A stretch of DNA of 64,000 bases. It comes from Paramecium octaurelia. Its lineage: Eukaryota > Ciliophora > Oligohymenophorea > Peniculida > Parameciidae. The notes beneath the pieces are model-generated. The model was given only the letters and a program-made list of their open reading frames with translations, was not told the DNA's origin and ran no database searches. Made by a program: the position numbers and the translations under genes. The stretch covers positions 62,001-126,000 of the forward strand of contig CAJJDP010000048.1 of assembly GCA_905182995.1 (NCBI GenBank), read 5' to 3'. Below, one piece after another: positions 13,011 through 24,292 of this stretch (position 1 is the stretch's first letter; every line of letters begins with the position of its first letter).

Positions 13011-13784
13011 ATGTAATAAATATTAACATATACAATCATATTTAAGAGACTACAATTGACATTAAATTCAGACATAGCGTTCAATATTGAAATAAAAAGT
13101 CAAGATAAACATGTGTCATTGCTCAATTATATGAAGATTAATCATTAATATGAATAATATATGGAAGTGAAATGCGTTGTTACAAAAGTTAATCTCAAGT
13201 ATGAAGAAAAAATTGTAAGTTTGCAGCACTTATTGTATATAAGAGAAAACTTAATGTAGTCTTAAGTGATGGGAAATCTAAAAGGATTGCCGGCTTTGCA
13301 AAATTTGACATATCTGTTGCTCTCAATCTAAATATGAGATAAAAGGAATACTCTATAAATCTAATTTAATGTCCTGACACTAAAGCTTTTGTTGAATTTA
13401 CTTTGTTGATCAACTCATTAGATTTTTTGTACAGCAACAATGATATAGATGTACGCAATCCACTATAACAAAAAGTCTATGACCTCAAAAGCCTTGAGCC
13501 AAAACGAAAGCGAAGAAATAAAAAAACTTAAGCTTGAAAATGTTTAACTTAAAGATGAATTAATTAAATTAAAGTAAGATTTATAGATTGTTGAGGCTTA
13601 ATATTAATTTTAAGGACGCCAATATCAGTAGTTATAAAAATAATTAGAAGAAAGGACTATTGAGAATAATGATTTGTAATACAAGGTTTAATAACTATGC
13701 AATTTGAATTCAGTTTGTATTGAGAAAATCAAATATTATGAAAAACTGCATTCCAATTAGACATAATCATAAAAATAAAAATGA
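13011..13784 (+). CDS. NT-C2-like domain plus coiled coil
   Basis: Three exons; introns at 13215-13243 (29 nt) and 13451-13475 (25 nt), both ending AAG rather than TAG; 240 codons. Residues 8-140 look like an N-terminal C2 (NT-C2/EEIG1-FAM102) domain: FKRLQLTLNSDIAFNIEI, then RKLNVVLSDGKSKRIAGFAK and FDISVALNLN. Residues 150-235 are a Gln-rich coiled coil (LKLENVQLKDELIKLKQDL and following heptads). Members of this family are membrane- or cytoskeleton-associated scaffolds, but the exact role is unknown. The start is the upstream-most in-frame ATG, 34 nt after the IscA stop. Confidence 0.7.
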
Positions 13785-14039
13785 ATTTTTGCTTTATAGG
13801 TTGATTATAAATATTAAATTGTCTAAGAGCTCAAATATTTCAAGTAAATCAGGCTTTTTGTTTAATTTTAATTATAATATGCATATAAATTGAGTAAATC
13901 ATTCATTAAATAAAAGAGGTGATTTAATATCAAATCCTTTTGTTAAAAATTAAAGCTTTTTCAGCTATAATAAATTTATTTTCTTAGAAAATGTATAAGA
14001 TTTAATAAATTAATTTAAATTAGAAATCAATTTTATATA

Positions 14040-14765
14040 TCAATCTTTGAAGTGTCCTCTTCTTTCCCTCAAAAATTGACGAAAACTGATAAATGGTCCA
14101 TGAGGAACATTCGCTTCAATTTCATTGTTGAATTTTTCATATAAGTTCTAGAATCTTGTAGGATCATAAATGGTTCCTATCTAATCTTTAGGTAATTTTC
14201 TTCTCACTTCATTCCAATCTATAGGTTTCATCCTTTAAGGTCGATCACTTACTATTCTTTCGATGTTGAGTCGCTTTTCTTAATGAGATGTGTAAAGACT
14301 CTTAAAGATCTCATTCACTTATTATTTCTATTTTTCGTAGTCGCTGAGATTATTTGATTAGGGTTATGCTTTATTATGCATTTATTAAGCTTAATTCACA
14401 ACCTTAATCCCACATTTATTATGTATAGTAGTAATATCTTCTTCATATTCATATTATAATTTTTGTTTTATAAGAGCAACTGAAACTGATCTGAATTTAG
14501 GTTCCTCTTTAGTATTTTGCTATATTCTTGCTTACTCCACTATTCAAAATATTATTACCCAATTATACATTACTCTATCACTATTTCTTAATATGTTGTC
14601 TTCTTCTTTGGTTTCATCTCTTTAAGAATTGAGCTTGGTTTTCTCGAATATATCATCAATGGACTTAGCCCTAATATCCTTTTGAAATCGAATCCTCGGT
14701 AATTGTGTAATCTTTGCAGACTTTTTTATGTAATGTTATTTCCACTTACAATTTAGATAACTCAT
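14040..14765 (-). CDS. unknown basic protein
   Basis: About 229 codons if a 39-nt intron near 14520-14565 is removed. The splice structure there is uncertain because a TGA lies in the otherwise open frame and the shorter GTA...TAG choices break the frame. The C-terminal 150 residues read cleanly: RIVSDRPQRMKPIDWNEVRR, DQIGTIYDPTRFQNLYEKF and the end FRQFLRERRGHFKD. Rich in Lys, Arg, Asn and Gln, no membrane segment, no recognised family. It is followed by a ~250-nt gap that holds no visible gene. Confidence 0.6.
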
Positions 14766-14949
14766 TATATATTTTATTAATAAATTATGATAGCTCCATT
14801 TCAAATATCTATAATAATAATGAATTAATATAAGTTAATTTAATAATTATAAAGGAGATAACTTAATAGAAAAATTCTAGAAATTGAGTTATTTTAATTT
14901 GCTTGATTGCTCAACACATATTTTAATAAAATTCCAATTATTCGCATTA

Positions 14950-15649
14950 ATGTCTGAACTTGAGAATCTCTAACTAGATTTAGCAGAAGTTTAATAAGTA
15001 TTAGGAACATTAAAACGCAAAGGCAATATCGAATATTTGAATAATAGAATCAAATACTTAGAAAACTCTATTAAAATACTCACTCCATAAAAAGTTGAGT
15101 AACCTGAAAAACAACAAGAAGCAAGTCCTAAGGATTCAGATACTCTTTAGTATTAAGGAATAACTAAATATGCTTGGGACTAAGAAGGGAACAAAATAAA
15201 AATAATTATTAGTCTGGATGGAATAGGACAATTACCTAAAGAGAATATAATGAGTTCTTTTTCTACTCAAAGTGTAGATGTCAAGATTTTGAATTACAAG
15301 GGAATTAATCAAAGGTATGTATTGTATGCCATTTTAGATTCGGCATTAAGAAGACTTTTGATGATTTGAAAGATCGAGAATGTTCTGTCAAAACTACTAA
15401 TAACTCATTGGTTGTTAATTTGATCAAAAAAGAGAATAAGCATTGGGATCAATTGGCATATAAAGAAAAACTAGTATTTAAAAGAATTTATCTTAGATAA
15501 ACACTGATTCATCAAAGGTAGACAAAGAGGACCCGCAAGCTTCTTTAATGAATATGATGAAGGAAATGTATTAAAATGGAGATGATGAAATGAAGAGGAC
15601 AATCGCTTAGGCCTGGTCTAAATCATAACAAGAGAAGGGATTGAAATGA
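14950..15649 (+). CDS. CACYBP: CacyBP/SIP-like CS-SGS protein
   Basis: Three exons with introns at 15315-15337 and 15474-15496 (both 23 nt); 218 codons, the usual size of calcyclin-binding protein. Order: N-terminal helical hairpin (SELENLQLDLAEV...), a CS (p23-like) domain from about residue 75 (YAWDQEGNKIKIIISLDG, DVKILNYKGINQRFGIKKTF, LVVNLIKKENKHWDQLAYKE), and a C-terminal SGS domain (KEDPQASLMNMMKEMY, GDDEMKRTIAQAWSKSQ). In animals it bridges S100 proteins, Siah1 and Skp1 in ubiquitin ligase complexes. Sgt1 has the same CS-SGS pair but carries TPRs, which are absent here. Confidence 0.88.
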
Positions 15650-15837
15650 GAGTATTTTAAGTAGATTATTCATATATAAATTGGTTTTGTTTAATTATTT
15701 CTATTTCAAATACATCATTTAAAATTATTTATAAGAATAAAATTTATTTATATTTGTTATTATGAGACTGATGATTATTAAACATACAATGTAAATCATA
15801 TATATATATATATTTTGTTAAAATTCATTATTTTTTA

Positions 15838-17436
15838 TCAATTTTTTTTTTCAATTCTGCTAATCTCATCACCATTGTTTAAAAATTAATTTTAATCAAT
15901 AATCAAATGCTCCTTTGCAGAAATATCTTTGGTTTTATTGTTAAATGAATCAAAAGATTCATTAATTGAAGTTTAATGATTTTTATTATTAGTATTAGAG
16001 GAGTCTAATTTCAATATATTTTTGTTTTCTTTTTCCTGCTCTTTTGTTCTATTTTCAATCTCTTTTGTGAATAAAAATAATATTTATCCGATTAAAAATA
16101 TACTGCAGCATAAGATAGTAGTTATTAAAGCACTTTACTTGTCACTATCTTTGCCTTTAGCCGTATAGGTTAATAAAATGCTACTCAACAAAGCTGCTAT
16201 TGTTGCCCCTGAGACCATAAGTCCAATAGAAAAACTGCCATTCAATGGGTAAATGGCTTCACATCCAAATTCCATCAAAACTGGAACCATTGGAATTAAG
16301 AAAAATCCTAATAATAACTATTAAATGCATAAAGGGATGAATTGCTTAGTCATCATTATAGGATATGTCAATATTGCTAAGACTAAAGAAATTGATAGCA
16401 AAACCAATCCTATCGCCTTATACCTTTTAAATTTTTAAACAACCTTAGAGACCATTCCTGCCGATATAAATCCACCTATTATTAGCATTGAAGAAGCAAT
16501 TGAATAGTGAGTATCAATGAATCCAAAAGGAGACATTAAATATGGTACATTTAATCCATATCCCTTGATAGTTCCAAAATATAAACTATATGTTAAAAGA
16601 ATGAGTAAGAAATTTCCATTTCTTAGTAATTTTTTTATTGACTCCGAAACTCCAACTTCATTGTCTGCAGTTGTAAATCCTGAAGGAGGAGTTACTGGGT
16701 TATTTCGAATTAAAAATATTACAGGAATAAGAACAAGACTTAGAAAGAATTATTAGTATTAGAGTTTCAAAGATAATTCCAATCCTTTTTCTCTCAACTC
16801 ATCTGTATAAGAATAATCTTGAAAAATCCAGTTTGCTGGCCATATCACACTTATGATCATTGAAAATGTTTAAAATGCATTGCACGCTGTTAATACAGCA
16901 GTCCTATTTGAGGGATAAAACCAATTTTATGCCATGGTAATCTGACCATTCAATATAAAGGGTCTTGAAATTCCTAAACATGCCTATCCTAAAATAACAA
17001 TAGAAAATGAAAATTTATTTATAAATAATCTTATTCCATATCCAATTATTGTTAGCAAAACACCAAAATTTAACGATAACGCGAATCCTTTCTTAACAAT
17101 GACTTATTTTAAATTTATAGATACATGATGAGGCAAAAAATGTAAACAATGGTTACATTATCAAAAATATTGTTCCCGATAATGTTATTATTTATTCGCT
17201 TACATCATATAATTCTATAAACTTTAATTATCATCATATTATACTTATTTTGCATTTGGAATAAAAGTTTGATATGCAATCCCATTTATAAATACAACAC
17301 CTAGAAAACATATTAAAATTATCCATCTATAGGCGTACTACTAATAAGATTTAACTCCTAGCAAGGATGAGTTTGTATTTTCATTAAAAAGATCTTGTTA
17401 ACTTTCTTGTGTAATTTAGTCATGAGTTTTGTGCAT
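15838..17436 (-). CDS. MFS transporter, FLVCR-like
   Basis: Three exons, introns at 17103-17124 and 17222-17244; 518 codons. About 12 hydrophobic segments. Helix 1 follows QQYAYRWIILICFLGVVFING, and helix 4-5 shows ILGQACLGISRPFILNGQI and AQNWFYPSNRTAVLTA, the FLVCR/DIRC2 pattern of haem, choline or metabolite exporters. The second half has YFGTIKGYGLNVPYLM, KFKRYKAIGLVLLSIS and MEFGCEAIYPLNGSFSIGL, close to the family's ELGVElTYP..E motif. The C-terminus is a short cytoplasmic Q/N/E-rich tail. The substrate cannot be inferred; haem and choline transport are known only for animal members. Confidence 0.88.
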
Positions 17437-17474
17437 TTAAGAATTTTATATAAATTGGCGAAGAATTAATTAAA

Positions 17475-18261
17475 TCAAATATTTAAACCAAGATATGCTG
17501 ATAAACCTGCCTGTCGAAGTTTTGGGAGGGAATTTTGTGTTTTCTTATTTTCATTACTATTCTCCTTAAATAATTATTTAAAGTAATTAAGATTTTCTTC
17601 CTAACGTTACTACATTAAAATCATTGTATCTAGTTTTTGAATAAGAGAGTGCCTATCCTAATTATAAAAGTCATATTACTTTTAGGTTATGAGAATCTTA
17701 TTAATATTATTATATATTTGCAAACAGCAATCTATTTTGTATTTCCAGTTTATTAGATTTATTTTAAAGTTATACTATTTGATAAGACAACTTGTCTAAT
17801 TGATTTTCCAATTGTTTTTCCTTTAAAAAAGCATTTGCATTTAGGATAAAATCATTTACCCCTACCTTCCTTGGAGTTAAAGAATTGCTATCAGTTCTAT
17901 TCCTTTTCGTCAATATTTAACTAACATGACTGACATGCCTTGACTTTTTTTCTGTTCTTTGTATTTCATCATTTTAATTTTTCAAATTCAATTCCTTTTC
18001 TAAACTGTTTTTATTCAAATTTAAAAGATGTAAACTTTATTATACTATTTCTCTATAACTTTAAGATCCTCCTTCAATAGATCTAGAAATTTATTTTACT
18101 TTTTTGGCTTCATTCATTTATGCATGTTTATCAAAATATTCGTTCTCCTATCTATTTTCTGGTTTCGATTGAGTTAATTTTTACAATAATTCTTATGATA
18201 TAATATTTGGTTGTCGATATTTCCTTGGTGTTTTTATATGATAAGAATTGCTTTTTTACAT
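17475..18261 (-). CDS. unknown coiled-coil protein
   Basis: Two exons, intron at 17658-17679 (22 nt); 255 codons. Basic N-terminal half (YHIKTPRKYRQPNI), then heptad-rich stretches (LNLNKNSLEKELNLKNQND and ANAFLKEKQLENQLDKL, YQIVQLQNKSNKLEIQN). No membrane segment and no recognised domain. Tail to tail with nothing; it lies 31 nt downstream of the tepsin-like gene on the same strand. Confidence 0.75.
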
Positions 18262-18292
18262 TATGTAATTTGTTTAATATTTTATATAACAA

Positions 18293-19844
18293 TCAGAAAT
18301 TTAGGAAATCAAAAGCATTCTCTTTTGGTGCAGGCTGTTGCTTTTACTATGGCTATTCTTAAGTAAACTGAGTTTACTAAACCAAATTGTATTGTTATTA
18401 TTGGATGTTAAATTGAGCAAACGCTTAGGAATAATTTGTTTATCCAAACTAGACTTATTATTATAGGTTGTATAAATTTGATGGCTATCCATAGGGAATA
18501 TTTGAAATCTATTATTAATTTGGTGCTGATTGTTAGTATAATTATTGAGGTGCTTGCAATAAAAGTGTGTTTAATTAGGATTATTCTTATTTTAACTATT
18601 GAGGTGGTGGCTGTTATTAAGGTTATTGCTGCTGATCCTTTTTGAGAAAACCAAAGGCATTCTTTTTTTATTATGGCTATTATACATTTTGAGTTGTCTA
18701 AGTATTTAATATTTCATCAAAGTTAATTCCTTGTTTTTATTATTATTATTAGTTTTAATTGGGATTTGATACAGACATTTAATTGAATGCATCTAATAAA
18801 TCTATTTGAGTATTTTATTGAGTCTATTGCTTCACCTCAGGTTATTTAATCTTTAGGGATTTTAAATCTAGTTTTTATTGTTGTTATTATTTCTGTTATC
18901 CTTCGTTAATTCCTATTTCAAAAAGATTTGCTTATTGTTGTTATACTATATTTTATTATGGTTTAGGGGGTTCACGAAATTCAAATTAAATCTCCTTAGA
19001 AAATATAGTGAAATAATACCTTCTGCTTCTATTATTGCTATCCATTAATTTCTAAAAGAGTTTACTCAATTGCTGATTATAATATTTATTAATCCGTATC
19101 TATCTTTAAGTAATTCTAATTAATTAAAAAGAATTCTCTATAGTTTTGATATTATTAACTAATAAATTGAATTGCATAAATGCATCTCTACAAATTGATT
19201 AAATTTGTTTACAATTTGAACTTTCCAATTCTCTTCACTATAGAGCTTATTCAAAAGGATGCTTCCTATCAATTATTCCTGTAAAGTTTAACAAGCTCTT
19301 GCAAATTCCTTAAGGACTGAATCACTCTACTTCAATTTAATACCGCCTAATTTAATAGCTTCCTCTACAATATGGAATTCAAATTCACTAAAATGATATA
19401 AAGTATTAGTACAATCCTCCGATCTCTAATTCTTCATGAGTTAATAGTTGTCCTTTTGTATACTCACTCACTCTACTTAATTGTATGTTGTTGTTGGAAG
19501 GTTGTGGTGGTAATAGTATGTCAAAGTTCGCTTTATTTTCATTTTACCTAGGTGGGGTATCATTAATTAGATTAATCGTATTCGTAGGCTTGTTTGAGGA
19601 TGTTTATTATTATTACTATTATGGTTCAGGCTCATCATCCCAGCCTAAAAAATTATAGAATTATAGTACCTCCTCCGGGTCTTCCTTTTTATCTTGGTTG
19701 GTTGGTTTGAGATAATTAAACAGATGGAATTATGGGTGGTTGATAAGTTCCTTGTTGCTATCCAAACAAAGTATTCTCGATTTTAATTCCTGCAGGTACA
19801 TCATTTTGAGGTTGCTTCCTAAATTTATTCAGAATGGATGACAT
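18293..19844 (-). CDS. tepsin-like AP-4 accessory protein
   Basis: Five exons; four 25-nt introns at 18995-19019, 19188-19212, 19388-19412 and 19645-19669; 484 codons. The N-terminus is a short unstructured arm and no ENTH domain is seen. Residues about 120-250 form a helical VHS/ENTH-like domain (HEELEIGGLFEFEFHIVEE, IKLKQSDSVLKEFARACQTL, QEQLIGSILLNKLYSEENW, KVQIRCIYAIQFIS), matching the second (tVHS) domain of tepsin. The rest is a Gln-rich tail bearing NAFGFLKK and, at the very C-terminus, NAFDFLNF. These match the S[AV]F[SA]FLN motif with which tepsin binds the AP-4 epsilon ear. It should act on trans-Golgi AP-4 coats. The domain call is moderately strong; the motif match is direct. Confidence 0.72.
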
Positions 19845-19985
19845 ATTCAATTATAAAATCAATTGGAAAATTATTAAGAAAATAATTGATATATGATATG
19901 TGTAAGGAAGTAACAGAATTGATTTGAGATTTAAGTTAAATATCAACTAAAAAATAGATTCAATATAATTGTAATCACTTTTTAT

Positions 19986-21407
19986 TCAAAAAACTTGATG
20001 ATGAACTTCACTTTTTTTGCTTTTAATCTCCAACTTTCTAGAAAAATTAAATTTTCTTCTAGTCAAGTATTTCAAGCTTTCCAAAGGAGTTTTGCCAATC
20101 TTATTCATTTTTCTACTCATATTATTCTATATTTTTTATAATTAATTATCTGAAGGATACATCCTCTAGAACTATTCTTAAGCATTATCCAACTAGAATA
20201 AATATCATACAATTTACTTAAGTAATAAAGTCACAAATCTAATTTTTAACATCAAAGCTTAGACTATGATGGCTAAAATTATTGGGTAGAGAGTTTTATT
20301 TAGCAATATGCTTCTAGCTTTTAAAGTAATGAAAATCCTCTAAAACTTTATCTTCTCTAAGAGACACAAAAGATCCTGGCTTAATTTCTGGTAAGGTTGC
20401 TTGACTTAATTAATGTAAGGGAGTAATCCTTTTTACAATTTTACCTTTGATTTGTCCATTAATTGTGGGCAATTTAATGTCTTTGCTAATGCTACGACTT
20501 TTCGTAAGGATTTGTTTCGAACTTCTGATTTCAACAGATATAGGATGTGATTTCAATTCTTTCAATTATTATTATTATTGCTTTAAGATTTTTGGATTAG
20601 GAGGTTGGGGCAATCTATTTCTATATAACATTTTTGTCGTTTTCTCAAGAAGTTATAAAACTTTTTTAGACTATTCTTTGAATTTCTTTCCTGCTTTAAT
20701 TGTTACTTCATCCTTTTCGAAATCCAAATGATGAATTTATGGGATATATTATTCTGATTTCATAGAATCCCTGTGTCTTTTCTTCTCTTTTTCATATTAT
20801 TTATCTATTTCCGATTGAGCATTTTTTTGATTAATATCCGATATTAATACATCAATTCCAGTGTAGAACTTTTCATTAGTCGTTTTCCCCTCAACTATTT
20901 TTTCAGTTTTCTAAAGTTGTTAATCTTCAAATTGAAGGTAGCTTTCGATATTTGGTTTAGCTCTTTGTTTTTGAGATTTTGCAATGTACTTTTTACTTTT
21001 AGAGACAATTTCTGCGTAATCAAATAAATCCTCATTGTCACTATCCGAAGAACTACGTTTGAATGCCTTAAACACTCTTTTATGGGTTTTTTTCTTTTAT
21101 GAATCGTTGAGATTTTTGAGGAATTGTTTAACATCAATAAATGTGTCCATGTTGGCAAAATCCTTCATTTTATTCTCAAAATGCTACTCCTTAGATATTT
21201 TGCTGATTTTCATCTTTTTTCTCTCATTTTAAAGTACTTTATTGATGTTCTCACTTACTAGCCTATTTTCTTTATAAGAGATATGAAATTACTCTTGAGT
21301 GTCTCCTCTTCATCAGATGATTCATCTGTTCCATTCTACTTGATCCCTTTTTTTTTGTCTAATTAAGCCTTAACAAACTTATAAAAATCTTTTTCAAAGT
21401 CAAGCAT
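19986..21407 (-). CDS. unknown basic, Lys-rich protein
   Basis: Three exons, introns at 20193-20217 (25 nt) and 21270-21292 (23 nt); 458 codons. Hydrophilic and strongly basic, with an acidic patch near the start (GTDESSDEEETLK) and a Ser/Asp cluster (FKRSSSDSDNEDLFDY) that look like casein-kinase-2 sites. Further on are coiled segments (DKQYEKEKKRHRDSMKSEQ) and a basic C-terminus (LKYLTRRKFNFSRKLEIKS). The composition fits a nuclear, nucleolar or ciliary structural protein, but no domain was recognised. Confidence 0.72.
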
Positions 21408-21579
21408 AATAAATAATATTCATATATAAACATTAAAACTTTCTTAACTTCCAACATACATCCATAGAAGAGCTGTTTACAAATGTTTCAATCCAAAAAT
21501 TAGACAAAAAAACTACTTAAATGATTCATTATAGTGTTTATTAATTTATTATATAAATGTATGTTGGAAATATTATAAA

Positions 21580-24133
21580 TCATAATATGACCATTTTATT
21601 TTCATTTCTAACAATAAACTTATTGAAGTCACTAGTTTTAGAGGGAACTGTTGAAATCCATTTATTCTTTTCCAAACTAAAAATATCTATTTATTTTATT
21701 ACGTCAAATTTGAATCTAATTTCTCTTTTAGTTACTCAAAGGAATCAGTAATTTCTGATTATCTCAAAGTCGTTATAGTTTTATCATCCTATTCAAGTTT
21801 AGTAAGCCAATCATTCTAATCCACAACATTTATCTGAGGAGGTTTGTCCTCATCGCTATCATCATCCGTCATCTGATCATCCAATTCTTTTTCTGCCATT
21901 ATTGTTGGGCAGTAGAATTCTATTTGTTCATCAAATCCAAAGTCGTAAGCTAACTGCATATTTTTCTCCTGATAGTAGAATTGATCCAATGGAAGTTCAT
22001 ATATAAGATTTAGATTCTGATAACCAGGTGTTCTATTGATAAATTCCTGCTTTAGAATTTAGTGATTCTAGGCAATATCTGGATCTAGATCAGCCCCGAT
22101 TCCATTCACCTTACTAAACATGAGAGGATAAAAGGTATTCAAAGGAGTGCCATCATTATATTATTAGTATAATCTTAAGGTCTTATGGGTTTTAAGTATT
22201 TGATAGCTTTCAACATCAGGTGGCTTTAAATAAATGTTCCTGACAATATTATCATTTTAAGTTTGTAGTATTTAAGTTACTGGACCCATAATACCTCTAA
22301 GGGATTTTTCCTCCTCTGCCCCATCTCTTAAAGGTTTTTCAATTACAGGGGGATGATACACAATTTAAGGAGGCTCCCACACTTTATATTGCATGATTTC
22401 ACAATCATCACTTGGCAACTCATCAAAAGGAGCTAGGTCATCAAACCCAGTTTGTGGTGTGATGGTATATTTAAATGAAGAGTTTGCATTGGATTCTGAA
22501 TATTGAACTGGTAATTTCAAGAATCCAACATTATCTGAGTTGAATTCAAAGGTAAATTTGACCTGAATATTTAAATAAAATTTATACAAAATCCTTTTTA
22601 CCAACACCTGAATGCTCTGCTTTTTGGCAATCCAAATTGACTAGTTATTTAACTTCTGCTCTTGTAGTCGCTCCTTTTAAAAAGGCCTTTAATTTTGATA
22701 ATCTTTTTTCCATTCTTAATTTGTAGATAATTCTACTAGCAGCACATACAAACTTTCTCAAATTCTAAATGAATTTATTATATAAGTTACAAGTTTTTTA
22801 ATTTTCATGGTGTCATTCTTATCCAAATCCCAACTCTGCTGATGTTCAGGCAGAATGTAATCAACAATTGTACTATCAGAATTAACCAATAGTGTGTATC
22901 TTGTTGTTCCTTTAGCTTGGACATCATCTAAATAATTATTAAGATATTGTTGTCTCTCCAGTAGAATGTCTTGTACTTGAGTCTCTGTTATTGGAGGATC
23001 TCCAACGCATTAAAAAAATCTCATCTCTTTTTCTTTATCTAAACTTTAGATTTGATTAAAATGATCTAAATATGATTTTTCTAATAACTTTTGTTATTTA
23101 ATACTTTACTTGTCTGCCTTTAAGTTTATCAAGTCCAATATTATCGCTGGTTTCTTGTTATTGAGATTTAGATCTTTTTAATTTAGTGCTTTTAGTCATT
23201 TTCAGAGTTTTTGATCGCTCTTATACTTGGTTCTCAATTTATTATGTTTCATCAGGTTTAGGACTCTCTTCAACAGGAATTTCTTGAGTGTTCTAGAGAG
23301 GTTTAGCTTTGGAAGAATTAGTAATGGATTTAAGTTTTTTGTTTGAACTAGGTCTCATGGTTTTTTTATTTTCAGGGAACCTGCCAGATCCCATAATTTT
23401 GATACACAAAGGTTCGAAATCAAATTGAGCTATTTTAAGCTATCAATTATTTAGATGAAATTACTTCCACCTCCATAATTTCTGTAACGTTGACTTATGG
23501 ACAATATGTGATAGAAATATCTATGCTGCCTTTGCCTGGGACGATACCTTTGATTGGATCGATTTTAATATCTTAACAAGGTTTTGTGATGTTGAATTCA
23601 AACTCGAAATTAAGAGGCACTTTGCTTTATATAGGATAGCTCTAGCATAATAATATCAGTTTACATATGTTTAAGACTCACCTATATCCAGAGTGCCAAA
23701 ATCAATTAATCGTGGGAACAATTCTCTTAATCCATCTCGATTGAGGGCAGGATAAGCATGTATTGGTATTAGTAAAGTGTCATCTTGGGTATTGATTCTT
23801 ATAACATCATAAAAGTATTTGTATTCTTGAGGCTTGAATTAGACGTAGAGTTCTTCAGCCATTCCACTTGGTATAGCACCTTTTTTATCAAATTTGACAT
23901 TAAATATTTCTGATTTTGGTGGAAACACATAGATTCTCTGAGGTTGTTTGTTTTTATTGATGACTCTCACTTTAATCTCATTTAGTTTGCCAATTTCAAA
24001 ACCACAAAATTTAACTACTGCAGGTTCAACAATAACATTTTAATTCTTTCCAACTTTATCATATTCATCTTATTAGCTTAATTAAATAATTACATTTCTT
24101 CTCCATTATATCCTTATTCTTAATTATTGGCAT
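21580..24133 (-). CDS. CFAP221: ciliary central-apparatus protein CFAP221 (Pcdp1)
   Basis: Eight exons; introns at 21677-21702, 22563-22587, 22765-22790, 23088-23109, 23440-23464, 23642-23664 and 24069-24093; 794 codons. The N-terminal third holds ASH/PapD-like beta domains: VVKFCGFEIGKLNEIKVRV and RINTQDDTLLIPIHAYPAL, the latter the family's IPIHAYP motif, then KVPLNFEFEFNITKPC and GIVPGKGSIDISITYCP. The middle is charged and helical (LRKFVCAASRIIYKLR). The C-terminal part includes DLAPFDELPSDDCEIMQYKVWEPP and repeated aromatic-Leu segments. CFAP221 sits on the C1d projection of the axonemal central pair, binds calmodulin and tunes beating. The order of domains fits CFAP221 better than HYDIN or CFAP47, which are far longer. 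Confidence 0.82.
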
Positions 24134-24292
24134 TTTAAGCAAATTTGTGGGTACTTCTATAGAGGTTACACTTTACATTAATTTATATATATATTAAATA
24201 ATAAATAAGTTTATTTGAACATCCAAAATGGAAAAAATAAAGCATTGAGATATGAATCTCTCTTAAAATTGATGAATAAAAATTACACAAAT

